Shown: positions 8,186 through 16,355 of the stretch, piece by piece | How the letters are laid out: each line of letters begins with the position of its first letter | How positions within the stretch are numbered: position 1 is the first letter of the stretch | From: JAFGDH01 sp964447525 | Lineage (GTDB): Archaea; Aenigmatarchaeota; Aenigmatarchaeia; QMZP01; QMZT01 | Length of the DNA stretch: 64,000 bases | Assembly: GCA_964447525.1 (NCBI GenBank) | Contig: CAYUSU010000002.1 | Location: 18,296 to 82,295 of the forward strand | Reading direction: 5' to 3' | Translations under genes and position numbers: made by a program | The notes under the pieces: generated by a model | The model's database searches: none | What the model was told of the DNA's origin: nothing | Seen by the model: only the letters and a program-made list of their open reading frames with translations

Positions 8186-8838
8186 TTATCACTTTTTTCT
8201 GTTTTATTTTTCGTTTCCTTCTTTTTATCCGTTTTTTTCTCTTCCTGCGGAATGTCCTCGGCGATAATAGGCGCTTTCATCATTATTTTTACCTTTATCC
8301 CGATCTTTCCCGGTCTCGTGCTCGCTTCCTTGAATCCGTGATTCACGAGTTCCTTTGCCGGTTGTCCGCAGTGTTTCAGGTAACCATCATTGAATTTTCC
8401 CATTCGCCCCTTGGAACCGCCGAGCTTTCCGGCCACTATTATTTCACAGCCAATCGCTCCGGCGCCCATTACCCTCTTGAGCATCACGTTTCCGATTTTC
8501 TTGTAGTTGTATCCGCTTTCCAATGCCGTGGCGATCTTTTTTGCCACTATGTTTGCGTCCAGATCGGCGGAGCGTATGCTCTTTACATCGATCTGTGGAT
8601 TTTCAAGCTTGAACTCGGTCTTTAGTACGTCAGTCATTTCGTTTATCTTTCTCCCGCCTGCACCGATTATTCTTCCCGGCCTGTCCGTATAAATTACGAT
8701 TTTCACTCCAAGAGGGGTTCTCTCCAGTTCGATATCGGAATAGTTTTCGTTCGGGAAATTCTTACGGATGAAATCCTCTATTTGCATTTTCCTTGTGCTG
8801 TAATTCACGAAGAAGTTTTTCAGTAACATATCAATCAT
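8182..8838 (-). CDS. rps3: Ribosomal protein uS3 (S3)
   Basis: KH-domain protein at the mRNA entry site. GRIIGAGGRKINEMTDVLK is the KH GxxG region and GAIGCEIIVAGKLGGSKGR is the C-terminal domain signature. The last 25 residues form a Lys/Glu-rich tail (EEKKTDKKKETKNKTEKSDK) of the kind seen on several other proteins in this window. Starts with an ATGA overlap of the rpl22 stop. Confidence 0.97.
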   Translation of the reverse strand: MIDMLLKNFFVNYSTRKMQIEDFIRKNFPNENYSDIELERTPLGVKIVIYTDRPGRIIGAGGRKINEMTDVLKTEFKLENPQIDVKSIRSADLDANIVAKKIATALESGYNYKKIGNVMLKRVMGAGAIGCEIIVAGKLGGSKGRMGKFNDGYLKHCGQPAKELVNHGFKEASTRPGKIGIKVKIMMKAPIIAEDIPQEEKKTDKKKETKNKTEKSDK

Positions 8839-9218
8839 TTCTGAATGAGGACAACCTGTACGTTGGTCATCTTCCTTCTCATCCCCCTTAATTTCAGTCT
8901 TCTCGGCCTCATGAAACCGAAACCTTTGTGAGCCGAAGCGTAAATAATCATCCTGCTGGTATCCAGCCCCTTGAATTCAGCATTCGCTTCCGCAGAGCCT
9001 AACAATGAAAGGATTTCCTTTGTCGTGTTGGTATAATACTTGCCATTGAGACTCCTTTTCTTTAACATTATATCCTGAAGGAGAATCTTCCCTTTCTGAA
9101 GGTTTTTCTTGCTTATCGCCTTGCATACAGTCACTGAACTCTTTGTCGATATTCTAAGGGCTCTCCCGTAGACCTTTGCCGACTTCTTCGGGTTCAGTTT
9201 TAATGCGTATTGATCCAT
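8835..9218 (-). CDS. rpl22: Ribosomal protein uL22 (L22)
   Basis: Large-subunit protein whose beta-hairpin lines the exit tunnel. KIREI-like archaeal features are weak, but NPKKSAKVYGRALRISTKSS, SLLGSAEANAEFKGLD and the basic end AHKGFGFMRPRRLKLRGM identify L22. It is 127 aa long, somewhat shorter than many archaeal L22 proteins of around 150 aa. Confidence 0.93.
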   Translation of the reverse strand: MDQYALKLNPKKSAKVYGRALRISTKSSVTVCKAISKKNLQKGKILLQDIMLKKRSLNGKYYTNTTKEILSLLGSAEANAEFKGLDTSRMIIYASAHKGFGFMRPRRLKLRGMRRKMTNVQVVLIQK

Positions 9219-9227
9219 TTATCCACC

Positions 9228-9617
9228 TTACTTCAGGGGCACGAACTTGCTTGATCTCGTTGCACCGAAACCAGGAGATGAATGTTGTACTCTTTTCCTC
9301 GTAGCGGCGAACTCGCCAAGCCTGTGCCCGAGCATCTCGGGTGATATTTCGAGAGCCACATATTCCTTCCCGTTGTGAACCCCGATCCTTTTCCCGAGCA
9401 TTTCCGGAAGTATGATCATTTCCCTGCACGTGGTCTTGTGGAACTTTTCAGGCTTATCCCTTATTTTACCGAGGAACTTTTTCTGGGTTTCCGTCAGTCC
9501 CCTTGTTAGTGATCTCCTCATCCTGGAAGGGAGCATCTTGGAGAATTCATCTATGCTCATCTCCTTTATTTCTTCAAGGCCCTTTTTCCTGTAATTGAAT
9601 TCTGCCATAATCATCAC
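9228..9617 (-). CDS. rps19: Ribosomal protein uS19 (S19)
   Basis: Head protein of the small subunit. The 129 aa product has the S19 signatures HKTTCREMIILPEMLGKRI, VHNGKEYVALEISPEMLGHR and LGEFAATRKRVQHSSPGFGA. Located between rpl2 and rpl22 as expected. Confidence 0.97.
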   Translation of the reverse strand: MMIMAEFNYRKKGLEEIKEMSIDEFSKMLPSRMRRSLTRGLTETQKKFLGKIRDKPEKFHKTTCREMIILPEMLGKRIGVHNGKEYVALEISPEMLGHRLGEFAATRKRVQHSSPGFGATRSSKFVPLK

Positions 9618-10288
9618 TTCCTTTTACCCTTTTTATATCCTGTTCTCTTGGCTCCCCATGAACCTACCTTTGCTCCGGGTGGAGCGTGCTTGCTTACGGT
9701 AGTCGGTTTACCTGGTTTTGTCGGACCTCCGAAAGGATGGTCAACCGCGTTCATGGCCACGCCAGATGTTCTTGGGTATAATTTCCCTCTCCTGTGCATG
9801 GCTATCCACTTCTTCCCTGCCTTCAGAAATGGTTTTTCTTGCTGTCCCCCACCTGCCGGAATGCCGATGCTTGTCCTGCATTCTGCGTGAAGGGTTTTCT
9901 TCTGTTTTGAAGGCATCTGTATCACGCATTTCTTGCCGGCCTTGGATATCAGTGTCCCGAATGATCCGGATGTCCTGCACAATTTGGGGCCTGAATTGGG
10001 TGAGGACTCTATCGCAAAGACTGAAGTCCCTACCGGAGTGTTTGCGAGTGTGGATACAAATGATGAATCATCACCTGTCTTGATTCCCAGAGGAGCTAAT
10101 AGATAAGAATTACTACCGTCAGAATAACGGATTTTTGCTACGGGTGTGTTCCTCTTGGGATCGTTTATTATGTCGACTACCTTTCCCTGAAGGTTTTTGT
10201 AGAGGATACTGATCTTTAGTCGCTTTTTTGGAGACCTGTAAGTAGGAGTTCCTCTTCCCCTTCTCTGCGATCTTAGTCGTCTTCCCAT
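9614..10288 (-). CDS. rpl2: Ribosomal protein uL2 (L2)
   Basis: Peptidyl-transferase-centre protein. The 224 aa frame shows MGRRLRSQRRGRGTPTYRSP at the start and AMNAVDHPFGGPTKPGKPTT near the end, which includes the conserved His region (VDHPFGG) near the catalytic centre. Overlaps rps19 by 4 nt. Confidence 0.97.
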   Translation of the reverse strand: MGRRLRSQRRGRGTPTYRSPKKRLKISILYKNLQGKVVDIINDPKRNTPVAKIRYSDGSNSYLLAPLGIKTGDDSSFVSTLANTPVGTSVFAIESSPNSGPKLCRTSGSFGTLISKAGKKCVIQMPSKQKKTLHAECRTSIGIPAGGGQQEKPFLKAGKKWIAMHRRGKLYPRTSGVAMNAVDHPFGGPTKPGKPTTVSKHAPPGAKVGSWGAKRTGYKKGKRK

Positions 10289-10303
10289 AATATTTTACCT
10301 GTA

Positions 10304-10609
10304 TTATATCATACCGAGTTTCGACGCAACGTCCGCGGCCGAAAACTCTGGGTTTAATTTAACGTAAGCTTTTTTATATCCTTTCCGGCTGATCTCGGTT
10401 TTTACATATTCGACCTTTACTTCGAATTCTTTCTCAACCGCTTCTTTTATTGTTGTCTTCGTTGCTTTCCTGTTAACTATGAATACGAGTTTGTTCTCCA
10501 TCTCTACCATGTTCATGGATTTTTCCGTCAGATGGGGATAAACGATAACACTCCACGGATCAATCCCCTTCGTCTCGGGTTTTGGTTTACTCTTTTTCTT
10601 TTCCGTCAT
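10304..10609 (-). CDS. rpl23: Ribosomal protein uL23 (L23)
   Basis: Docking site for SRP and other factors at the tunnel exit. The 101 aa product contains YPHLTEKSMNMVEMENKLVF and the typical YKKAYVKLNPEFSAADVASK end. The start overlaps the end of rpl4 by 23 nt. Confidence 0.96.
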   Translation of the reverse strand: MTEKKKSKPKPETKGIDPWSVIVYPHLTEKSMNMVEMENKLVFIVNRKATKTTIKEAVEKEFEVKVEYVKTEISRKGYKKAYVKLNPEFSAADVASKLGMI

Positions 10610-11405
10610 TCTTTACCTCTTTCTTTTTTCCGAATTCCGTGATTGCGGTTTTGGACCATATCGTCATCCTTCCGGGCTGTGTTCCGGGCGCAAGAAGCTC
10701 GGCTGTAAGCTCGCTGGCTTTTGCAACATCGATTCCCGGAATTCCCTTAGCGGCTTTTTCTATTCCTTTATCATCATTAAATATTATCAGAGGACCCTTC
10801 CTTTTTTTATACTTCCTTCCCCTCGTTTTCCCCCTTCCTGATCTTACCTTCTTTTCCGAACATCTGTCCAGTTCGTCTTTTAATCCGATGCTCAAAAGAA
10901 GGGAAACCACTTCCTTGGTTTTCTTGATGCCTTCGAACGTATCCTCGAAGACCAGCGGAACAATAATGTCTTTTGTTCTGTGCCTTTTCGAAACGAGATC
11001 CTTGTCAGCTGAGGCAGCGACGGCCGAATTGAGAGCCTTTTTCCATTCCTTCCTGTTTATCTTGAGGTCCCATATCTTTTCGGCTTTCGGTGGGTGGGCT
11101 TTCCGTCCTTTTCTCGCATAGGGCTCGATCCTTGCGGTAAGATTGAGGAATCCTGAATTATGGATCCTTCTCATCCTTGACATTTCCCTGTTCATCATGC
11201 TGTGCTTTATGCCTCGCCTTCCGTGGTAATGAGCAGAGCTTCTCTGTCCCGCTAACGGATCAGCACCATAGCTCTGTCTTTTCCAGCTTCGTTCAGCCAG
11301 AACAGCCCTTTTTATCAGGTCTGCCCTGACCTTTTCCTGGAATGCCTTCGGAAGGCTGACCTTGCCTTTTTCCTTCCCATTCATATCGTATACGTTTACC
11401 TGCAT
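10587..11405 (-). CDS. rpl4: Ribosomal protein uL4 (L4), first gene of the operon
   Basis: Large-subunit tunnel-wall protein. The 272 aa frame has the archaeal L4 signature PLAGQRSSAHYHGRRGIKHS and RSGRGKTRGRKYKKRKGPL. In most archaea rpl3 precedes it; here a promoter and then unrelated plus-strand genes lie upstream, so rpl3 is not at the head of the operon and must be elsewhere if present. Confidence 0.97.
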   Translation of the reverse strand: MQVNVYDMNGKEKGKVSLPKAFQEKVRADLIKRAVLAERSWKRQSYGADPLAGQRSSAHYHGRRGIKHSMMNREMSRMRRIHNSGFLNLTARIEPYARKGRKAHPPKAEKIWDLKINRKEWKKALNSAVAASADKDLVSKRHRTKDIIVPLVFEDTFEGIKKTKEVVSLLLSIGLKDELDRCSEKKVRSGRGKTRGRKYKKRKGPLIIFNDDKGIEKAAKGIPGIDVAKASELTAELLAPGTQPGRMTIWSKTAITEFGKKKEVKNDGKEKE

Positions 11406-11418
11406 TTTGATCGTCCTG

Positions 11419-11437
11419 TATAGTTAAACGAATTATA
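11419..11437 (-). promoter_or_regulatory. Promoter of the rpl4-rnp1 unit
   Basis: On the minus strand TATAATTCGTTTAACTATA, with the TATA part about 30 nt upstream of the rpl4 ATG, fitting a leaderless archaeal transcript. It matches the element upstream of rps17 at 4472-4494 except for a 4-nt TTAA insertion there. Confidence 0.62.
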
Positions 11438-11522
11438 CTATTAAACTTATTAATATTTAAGCGTTTTTATAAATCCCTCGCCTGGAAATTGCGTTTATTA
11501 ATCAATTTCACCAAATCTAAAT

Positions 11523-11762
11523 ATGACTCTTAAAGGGGAAGAGGAATCCCATAAAACCAAGCAACCGTGGAGGGTGAAAGCCATTGTTCTGATCGGTTTC
11601 GCAATAATATTCACCCTTCTGATATATGCAATCTCGTATCTTTTACATACGGGGGATAATCCACTGTTAATGATAGTCCTGATAATAGTTACAATCGTGC
11701 TGATTCCGATCACGATATTTTCGATTGATACTGCATTCTATCATTACGGTTGGAACGGGTGA
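11523..11762 (+). CDS. Small two-helix membrane protein
   Basis: Not recognised. This 79 aa protein has a polar N-terminus (about 18 residues), then two hydrophobic segments (about 22-42 and 49-68) joined by a short loop. It ends FSIDTAFYHYGWNG. The next gene starts 4 nt later and its product has the same layout with a related end (FSMDAVYQPR), so the two look like tandem paralogues. Confidence 0.6.
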   Translation: MTLKGEEESHKTKQPWRVKAIVLIGFAIIFTLLIYAISYLLHTGDNPLLMIVLIIVTIVLIPITIFSIDTAFYHYGWNG

Positions 11763-11766
11763 TCGA

Positions 11767-11988
11767 ATGAAAACCAACATATGGCCAATGGGAATGAAGT
11801 TCGGGTGGAGAACAAGGATGATGGTCACGTTTTCCATACTGATAATATTCATCCTTCTTTTAGCGATCCTGTTCCTGGTTACCCAGCAGGAAATCGGAAT
11901 CCTATTGGCCGGACTGGTCATTCTTCTGATAATCATACTCGTGCCCTTAGCCGCTTTCTCGATGGACGCGGTATACCAGCCTAGATAG
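11767..11988 (+). CDS. Small two-helix membrane protein, paralogue of the upstream gene
   Basis: Not recognised. From ATG at 11767 (an in-frame TTG at 11725 is inside the previous gene and unlikely) the 73 aa product has a basic N-terminus, two hydrophobic segments and the closing motif FSMDAVY, parallel to FSIDTAF of its neighbour. Probably co-translated with it; may form a hetero-oligomer in the membrane (inference). Confidence 0.58.
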   Translation: MKTNIWPMGMKFGWRTRMMVTFSILIIFILLLAILFLVTQQEIGILLAGLVILLIIILVPLAAFSMDAVYQPR

Positions 11989-11990
11989 AA

Positions 11991-12701
11991 TCAGAATTTT
12001 TCGAGATATTCCTCTTCCGAAAAATGGAGATCTCCCGGTATAATGATCACTGCCGGAGGCGGGAGATTTGTCTCCTTCCCATAAACAATCATTTCTTTGT
12101 CTGATCCCAGTTTCGAGCATATGACCATCTTTTTCCCTTTCAATATGCCACCCTTGTCTCCGTCTATCCTCTTCAGGATTTCCATCGCTTTTTTCGTTCC
12201 CATCTCAATGTCCAGTAGCAGCAAAGAATGCAATCCATTTTCCAGATTCTTTCTGATCATTTCATAGAACGAATCCGGGCTGTAGTTCTCCTTCGGCGAC
12301 GGGATCGTGACCACCCTGCCGAATTTGTAAAGTTGGAGTCCGGTCCTCCCGATAACCGTGAGAATTGAAGAAGAGTGAACCACTTGGAAGGGAATGCCTT
12401 CCCTTTTCGCCTCGTCAAGTAGATGCAGATGGGTCGTCGCAACCAGCGGATCGCCCGGAACCAGAAGAACGATGTCCTTGGCTTTCGCCTTCTCCAGAAA
12501 CACGCCGGAATCGTTTTCCACGTCCTTCCTCTCCACTATTCCGATCTCCTTCCCTATCATCTTACCCAGCTTTCCCAGCGAACCGCCCCATGCCGCTGTA
12601 TATAATTCGCAGTAAACATCATCCACTTTTTTGCATATCTCTAACCCTTTGACGGAGATGTCTTTCTCGTCCCATATTCCAAGTCCGATCAGATAAAGCA
12701 T
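11991..12701 (-). CDS. dphB: Diphthine synthase
   Basis: SAM-dependent methylase of diphthamide biosynthesis on the His of aEF-2. The 236 aa product begins MLYLIGLGIWDEKDISVKGL and has the tetrapyrrole-methylase-fold signature VLLVPGDPLVATTHLHLL and SSSILTVIGRTGLQLYKFGR. Length and motifs match archaeal Dph5/DphB. It lies tail-to-tail with the small membrane protein gene, 2 nt apart. Confidence 0.95.
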   Translation of the reverse strand: MLYLIGLGIWDEKDISVKGLEICKKVDDVYCELYTAAWGGSLGKLGKMIGKEIGIVERKDVENDSGVFLEKAKAKDIVLLVPGDPLVATTHLHLLDEAKREGIPFQVVHSSSILTVIGRTGLQLYKFGRVVTIPSPKENYSPDSFYEMIRKNLENGLHSLLLLDIEMGTKKAMEILKRIDGDKGGILKGKKMVICSKLGSDKEMIVYGKETNLPPPAVIIIPGDLHFSEEEYLEKF

Positions 12702-12755
12702 GAATAAAGATGATTATTCTGGTTTAAATTTAAGTTTTCCATCCAATCCTTTGGT

Positions 12756-14024
12756 ATGGACGACATGTTCATGGCCACCGTGGGCGGAGACATGGGCTTC
12801 GAGCTGGGAGACTTCGCCAAGAAATCAGAAGGAAAGAAATCCTACCTGACATGGCACATTGAAGAAGGCGGCGGATCGATCAATTCCACCCCGGTAATTC
12901 GCGGACCTCATGTATATATCGCCGCCATGGACGGATATCTCTACAAACTCGACAAAGAGAGTGGTAAAGAGGTATGGAAATTCAAAGCCGGTGGCATGTT
13001 TTCGGATTCTTATCCGGTTTTCAGCAACGGACTCATATTTCTCGGATCATATGATCATAATTTTTACGCAATCGATGAGGAGAGTGGAACGGAGGTTTGG
13101 AGATTCCAGTCCGGCGGGAAGATAGACGGGTCATCGGGACTTTTGATCGATGGTATGGTCATTTTCACATCCAGGGATTACTACGTCTATTCGCTGGATC
13201 AGAAAACCGGAAAAATGATTTGGGCTTTCCGCACCGGTGGATGGTCTTGTTCCTGCCCCACTGAACATGACGGAAGAATACTGGTTGGGTCTTCAGACGG
13301 AAACATGTACTGCCTTTCTAAAGAAGGGAAGGAGCTATGGAGATTCCAGACAGGAGGCAACATCTTCTCCCAGAACACATTCTGTATGCATGAAGGGATT
13401 GTTTACTTCGGATCCGATGATTCAATAATATACGGGGTCAGGATAACTGACGGGCAGGAGGTCTGGAGATTCAAAACAGGCGGGTATGTGAATGTTGTAC
13501 CAATAATTCATGACGGGGCTTTATTCGTTGTTGGTAACGATTCAATCTTTTATTCGATAGATTTGTTAACAAAAAGAGCTGTTTGGCAATTCAAGACTGG
13601 TAGCAAAAAAGATTCCGGATCAACAGCGATAATAATTGGATCCAATGTAATTTTTGGTTCGGCTGACAGCAACGTATATTGTCTCGAATCAAAGACAGGA
13701 AAGGAGATATGGAGATACAAAACTGATGGTCACATATTCGGAAAGCCTGTACTGGATGACGGTAGAATATACGTCGGTTCTTATGATTGCCATTTGCACT
13801 GCATAACCACGGACGGAAAACTTCTTTGGTTATTCCAAACATCCACTCTGAACCCGAACAAATACGAATACGAGAGTGAATCGGTCTTTGAGTTCAAACC
13901 CCCAGAGATCAAAGAAACCTTCGAAGAGGAGAAGGAAAAATACTCTTCCCACGAGACCAGCGTCACACACGAATCAACCTATTCGGTTCAGAGTGAATAC
14001 GTTACGAAAAGCGAATATGCATAG
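12756..14024 (+). CDS. Eight-bladed PQQ-like beta-propeller protein, apparently cytosolic
   Basis: The 422 aa product consists of regular repeats of about 40 residues with the PQQ/quinoprotein pattern G-x-x-(V/I/L)-W-x-(F/Y)-x-(T/S/A)-(G/D)-G. The repeat Trp residues fall at 33, 74, 115, 156, 195, 237, 277, 319 and 358, giving eight blades. No signal peptide or membrane segment is visible, unlike most archaeal proteins of this type. Residues 365-422 are a Ser/Glu/Tyr-rich, probably disordered tail. A TTTAAATTT box about 30 nt upstream suggests a leaderless transcript. Binding of PQQ is not implied; the role is probably scaffolding or ligand binding. Confidence 0.85.
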   Translation: MDDMFMATVGGDMGFELGDFAKKSEGKKSYLTWHIEEGGGSINSTPVIRGPHVYIAAMDGYLYKLDKESGKEVWKFKAGGMFSDSYPVFSNGLIFLGSYDHNFYAIDEESGTEVWRFQSGGKIDGSSGLLIDGMVIFTSRDYYVYSLDQKTGKMIWAFRTGGWSCSCPTEHDGRILVGSSDGNMYCLSKEGKELWRFQTGGNIFSQNTFCMHEGIVYFGSDDSIIYGVRITDGQEVWRFKTGGYVNVVPIIHDGALFVVGNDSIFYSIDLLTKRAVWQFKTGSKKDSGSTAIIIGSNVIFGSADSNVYCLESKTGKEIWRYKTDGHIFGKPVLDDGRIYVGSYDCHLHCITTDGKLLWLFQTSTLNPNKYEYESESVFEFKPPEIKETFEEEKEKYSSHETSVTHESTYSVQSEYVTKSEYA

Positions 14025-14101
14025 AGCTAAAAATCCTTTTTTAGGAACCCTTTAAATAACTTGCAAATAATGGTTAGTCATTAAGTTTTATGTGATAAAA
14101 T

Positions 14102-14416
14102 ATGCCACAATCAACTCCTCCGCAGGATACGACCGCAACAACAGGTTCTCAGTACTTGCTCAATCCTCCGGCCGTGGTAAGAGTGATCGAGGATAGCACT
14201 CAACATGAACTTCCGGTTTTAACGAGTGTGAAAAAATCAATTGATGTCATTAAAGAAGGTCAGCAATGGATGGTCCAGCGGGACGGGGGTTTCGGACAAG
14301 GAAGCAGGAGCGCTATAAGACAATTGAACAAATATCTTGATGTGAAATTCCGGACTTATGAAAATGGCGGATGCTCAGTTCTTTCTGCAGGATTTACATA
14401 CAGAATAAAAAAGTAA
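14102..14416 (+). CDS. Hypothetical protein sharing an N-terminal motif with the 16355 gene product
   Basis: Not recognised. The 104 aa product starts with a Gln/Thr/Pro-rich segment, followed by NPPAVVRVIEDSTQ, and ends with a likely beta-hairpin rich in aromatic residues (GGCSVLSAGFTYRIKK). The start resembles that of the protein encoded at 16355-17044 (QSPQGTT ... NPKYAEVRIIDD). It lies tail-to-tail with the TrmB-type regulator. A TTTAAATA box stands about 50 nt upstream. Confidence 0.6.
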   Translation: MPQSTPPQDTTATTGSQYLLNPPAVVRVIEDSTQHELPVLTSVKKSIDVIKEGQQWMVQRDGGFGQGSRSAIRQLNKYLDVKFRTYENGGCSVLSAGFTYRIKK

Positions 14417-15973
14417 TTATTTTTTCGCGTTCTTCCAGAGAAAATGGAAATACTTCCTATAATCATTCGCAACCTTTAGGTTTTTAGTCATGAAAACTAT
14501 CTGATCATCCCATAAAACCTGAGCGACGTAATCACTGAATATCCATATAACCATGGGACTGGAGAACTCCTCCGGTAGATACCTGACATTCAAATTTTGA
14601 AGTTTGCCGAAAGAGGTTTTTCTCGTTTTTTCAATTGCCAGATGATATCTTTTGATCCCTGCGTTCATTCTCCTTTCTTCGAATTCATTAAAGAAATCAG
14701 GATTGTTTTTCATTAAAATCCCATTGGCTCCGATGAGATACATATCCTTCCCGGTTTTCAGTACCTCATCACAAAGATCAACTATTCCCCCGTGTCCTTT
14801 CAATGTGTAGGTGTCTCTTTCCCACAGTGTGTTGAAATAATTCAAGAAACCTTTGGTTATATTTTTATTTTCGATCTCGAAAGCAGCCGGTTCCTTTTCC
14901 CATATGAAGATTATAGACTTGTTTTTGTAGATGTTTATCTGCACCGGGTTTTCAAGATTTTCCGGCATGAATTTTATCTTGCTCAGTTTGAAGTTTTCAT
15001 CTCCAGCTTTGCTGATTTCACTGATTATATCCTTCCTTCTTTTCGGATCAAAAAGCAGTTTCACTTTGACTCCTCTTTCCAGCCTCTTTTTGTGATATTC
15101 GATAAACCATTCCTTCATTCCGGAAATCTTTTCATACCCATAATTGGCCCCCAGGACAAAATATTCTTCACCGTTCCTCATTTTTAGCATTTCCCTCTCG
15201 AAAAGTTCAAAAACCTGTTTTGAGCCCTTGTGTACCTTTATGTCTTGGTTCCAGAAAACCTCGAAGTATTTCCTAAATGAGTCCGCGACATTTTCGTTTT
15301 CAATGACAAAAGCAGATGGTTTGTTTCCGTGTACTATTATGGCTGTTTTATCCCCGAATATGTTGACTTCAGCCGGTGTCATGTACTCTTTTGGGATGGT
15401 TTTGATCGAAGTGTTCGGGATTTTTTTGTAATCATCGATGAATTTTTTTGAGTTCTCGCTGAATATTATTTTAAGAGGAATTCCTTTGTTCGCCCTCCTC
15501 TTTTCATAATTTCTGAAAAAATTCCTGAAAGACATTGCTTCTTCAGAGGCCCCGAAAACAAGATAATCCTCTCCCTTGTTAAGGGTTTTAATTGCATCCT
15601 CATAAACAGTTTTGACACCTTTTTTCCCTTCGTATACATGTGCTTCCTGTTTGTTTTTCGAAAGATCCTTTTTCTTTTTAAGTCGCGGAAGAATTTCTCT
15701 TAATCTTTGTTCCTTTTCCTTCATTGAATCAAGAAATTTCTCCGGATCAGTCGCTTCAAAATACCTCTTCCCTCCCTTTATCACATAATTGACCATTCCC
15801 ATTTCCAGAAGCCTTCTTATCATCTCGTATGTAGTGCTCCTGTGAAATTTTATCTTCTTCGCTATCATTCCCGCTGTTGTTGAACCCGTCTCAAGAAGGG
15901 TCAGATAGACCTTAGCTTCCTTTTCCGTCAGGCCAATGAATTCCAAGACTTCTTTCTCCATTCCCTCTTCCAT
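14417..15973 (-). CDS. TrmB-type transcriptional regulator with three tandem effector modules
   Basis: TrmB proteins are archaeal sugar-responsive regulators with a winged helix and one C-terminal effector domain. Here the N-terminal winged helix is clear (IGLTEKEAKVYLTLLETGST, then FHRSTTYEMIRRLLEMGMV). It is followed by three successive modules, each with a segment like EDYLVFGASEEA, GEEYFVLGANYGY or KDMYLIGANGILM and each closing with a YF-x(2)-(F/L)W motif (RKYFEVFW, LNYFNTLW, RKYFHFLW). ATG at 15973 is preferred to the TTG at 16012. It faces the 16107 operon across a short shared promoter region and probably regulates it (inference). Confidence 0.82.
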   Translation of the reverse strand: MEEGMEKEVLEFIGLTEKEAKVYLTLLETGSTTAGMIAKKIKFHRSTTYEMIRRLLEMGMVNYVIKGGKRYFEATDPEKFLDSMKEKEQRLREILPRLKKKKDLSKNKQEAHVYEGKKGVKTVYEDAIKTLNKGEDYLVFGASEEAMSFRNFFRNYEKRRANKGIPLKIIFSENSKKFIDDYKKIPNTSIKTIPKEYMTPAEVNIFGDKTAIIVHGNKPSAFVIENENVADSFRKYFEVFWNQDIKVHKGSKQVFELFEREMLKMRNGEEYFVLGANYGYEKISGMKEWFIEYHKKRLERGVKVKLLFDPKRRKDIISEISKAGDENFKLSKIKFMPENLENPVQINIYKNKSIIFIWEKEPAAFEIENKNITKGFLNYFNTLWERDTYTLKGHGGIVDLCDEVLKTGKDMYLIGANGILMKNNPDFFNEFEERRMNAGIKRYHLAIEKTRKTSFGKLQNLNVRYLPEEFSSPMVIWIFSDYVAQVLWDDQIVFMTKNLKVANDYRKYFHFLWKNAKK

Positions 15974-16106
15974 GATTATTCTTTCACATGAAAACTTAAA
16001 AGTGTTGTACAAAATTGGACTACAAATATTTATATGACAAGAAAATAAGGATTAATTACCACTAAAAAGTAGATAAATGAATGTGGTTGAATATGGAGGT
16101 GATTAT

Positions 16107-16355
16107 ATGGGAAATAATTTGGGCAGCGGGATATGGTTGGCTGGTATTCACAATAAAGAAGTAAAAGATTATATCGAGTCAGGACTGAGTAATTATGCTA
16201 AATGGACCGAATATATCGGGAGTAATGAATTCCAAGATTTTATTCAAAAAAGCATAACACTGGGCATTAACGCAGCAGATAATCGCGGTATTGATGTTAC
16301 GGAATATAGAGAAAAACTTAATAATTTGATCGAAATGGATAAGGAGATGATATGA
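16107..16355 (+). CDS. Hypothetical protein, first gene of a TrmB-linked pair
   Basis: Not recognised. The start is fixed by a near-perfect Shine-Dalgarno GGAGGTGA at 16095-16102, 4 nt before ATG 16107, which rules out the upstream ATG at 16077. The 82 aa product is mostly helical in appearance and acidic, with a Gly-rich start (MGNNLGSGIWLAGIHNKEV). Its stop TGA shares a base with the start codon of the next gene, indicating a two-gene operon. Confidence 0.62.
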   Translation: MGNNLGSGIWLAGIHNKEVKDYIESGLSNYAKWTEYIGSNEFQDFIQKSITLGINAADNRGIDVTEYREKLNNLIEMDKEMI

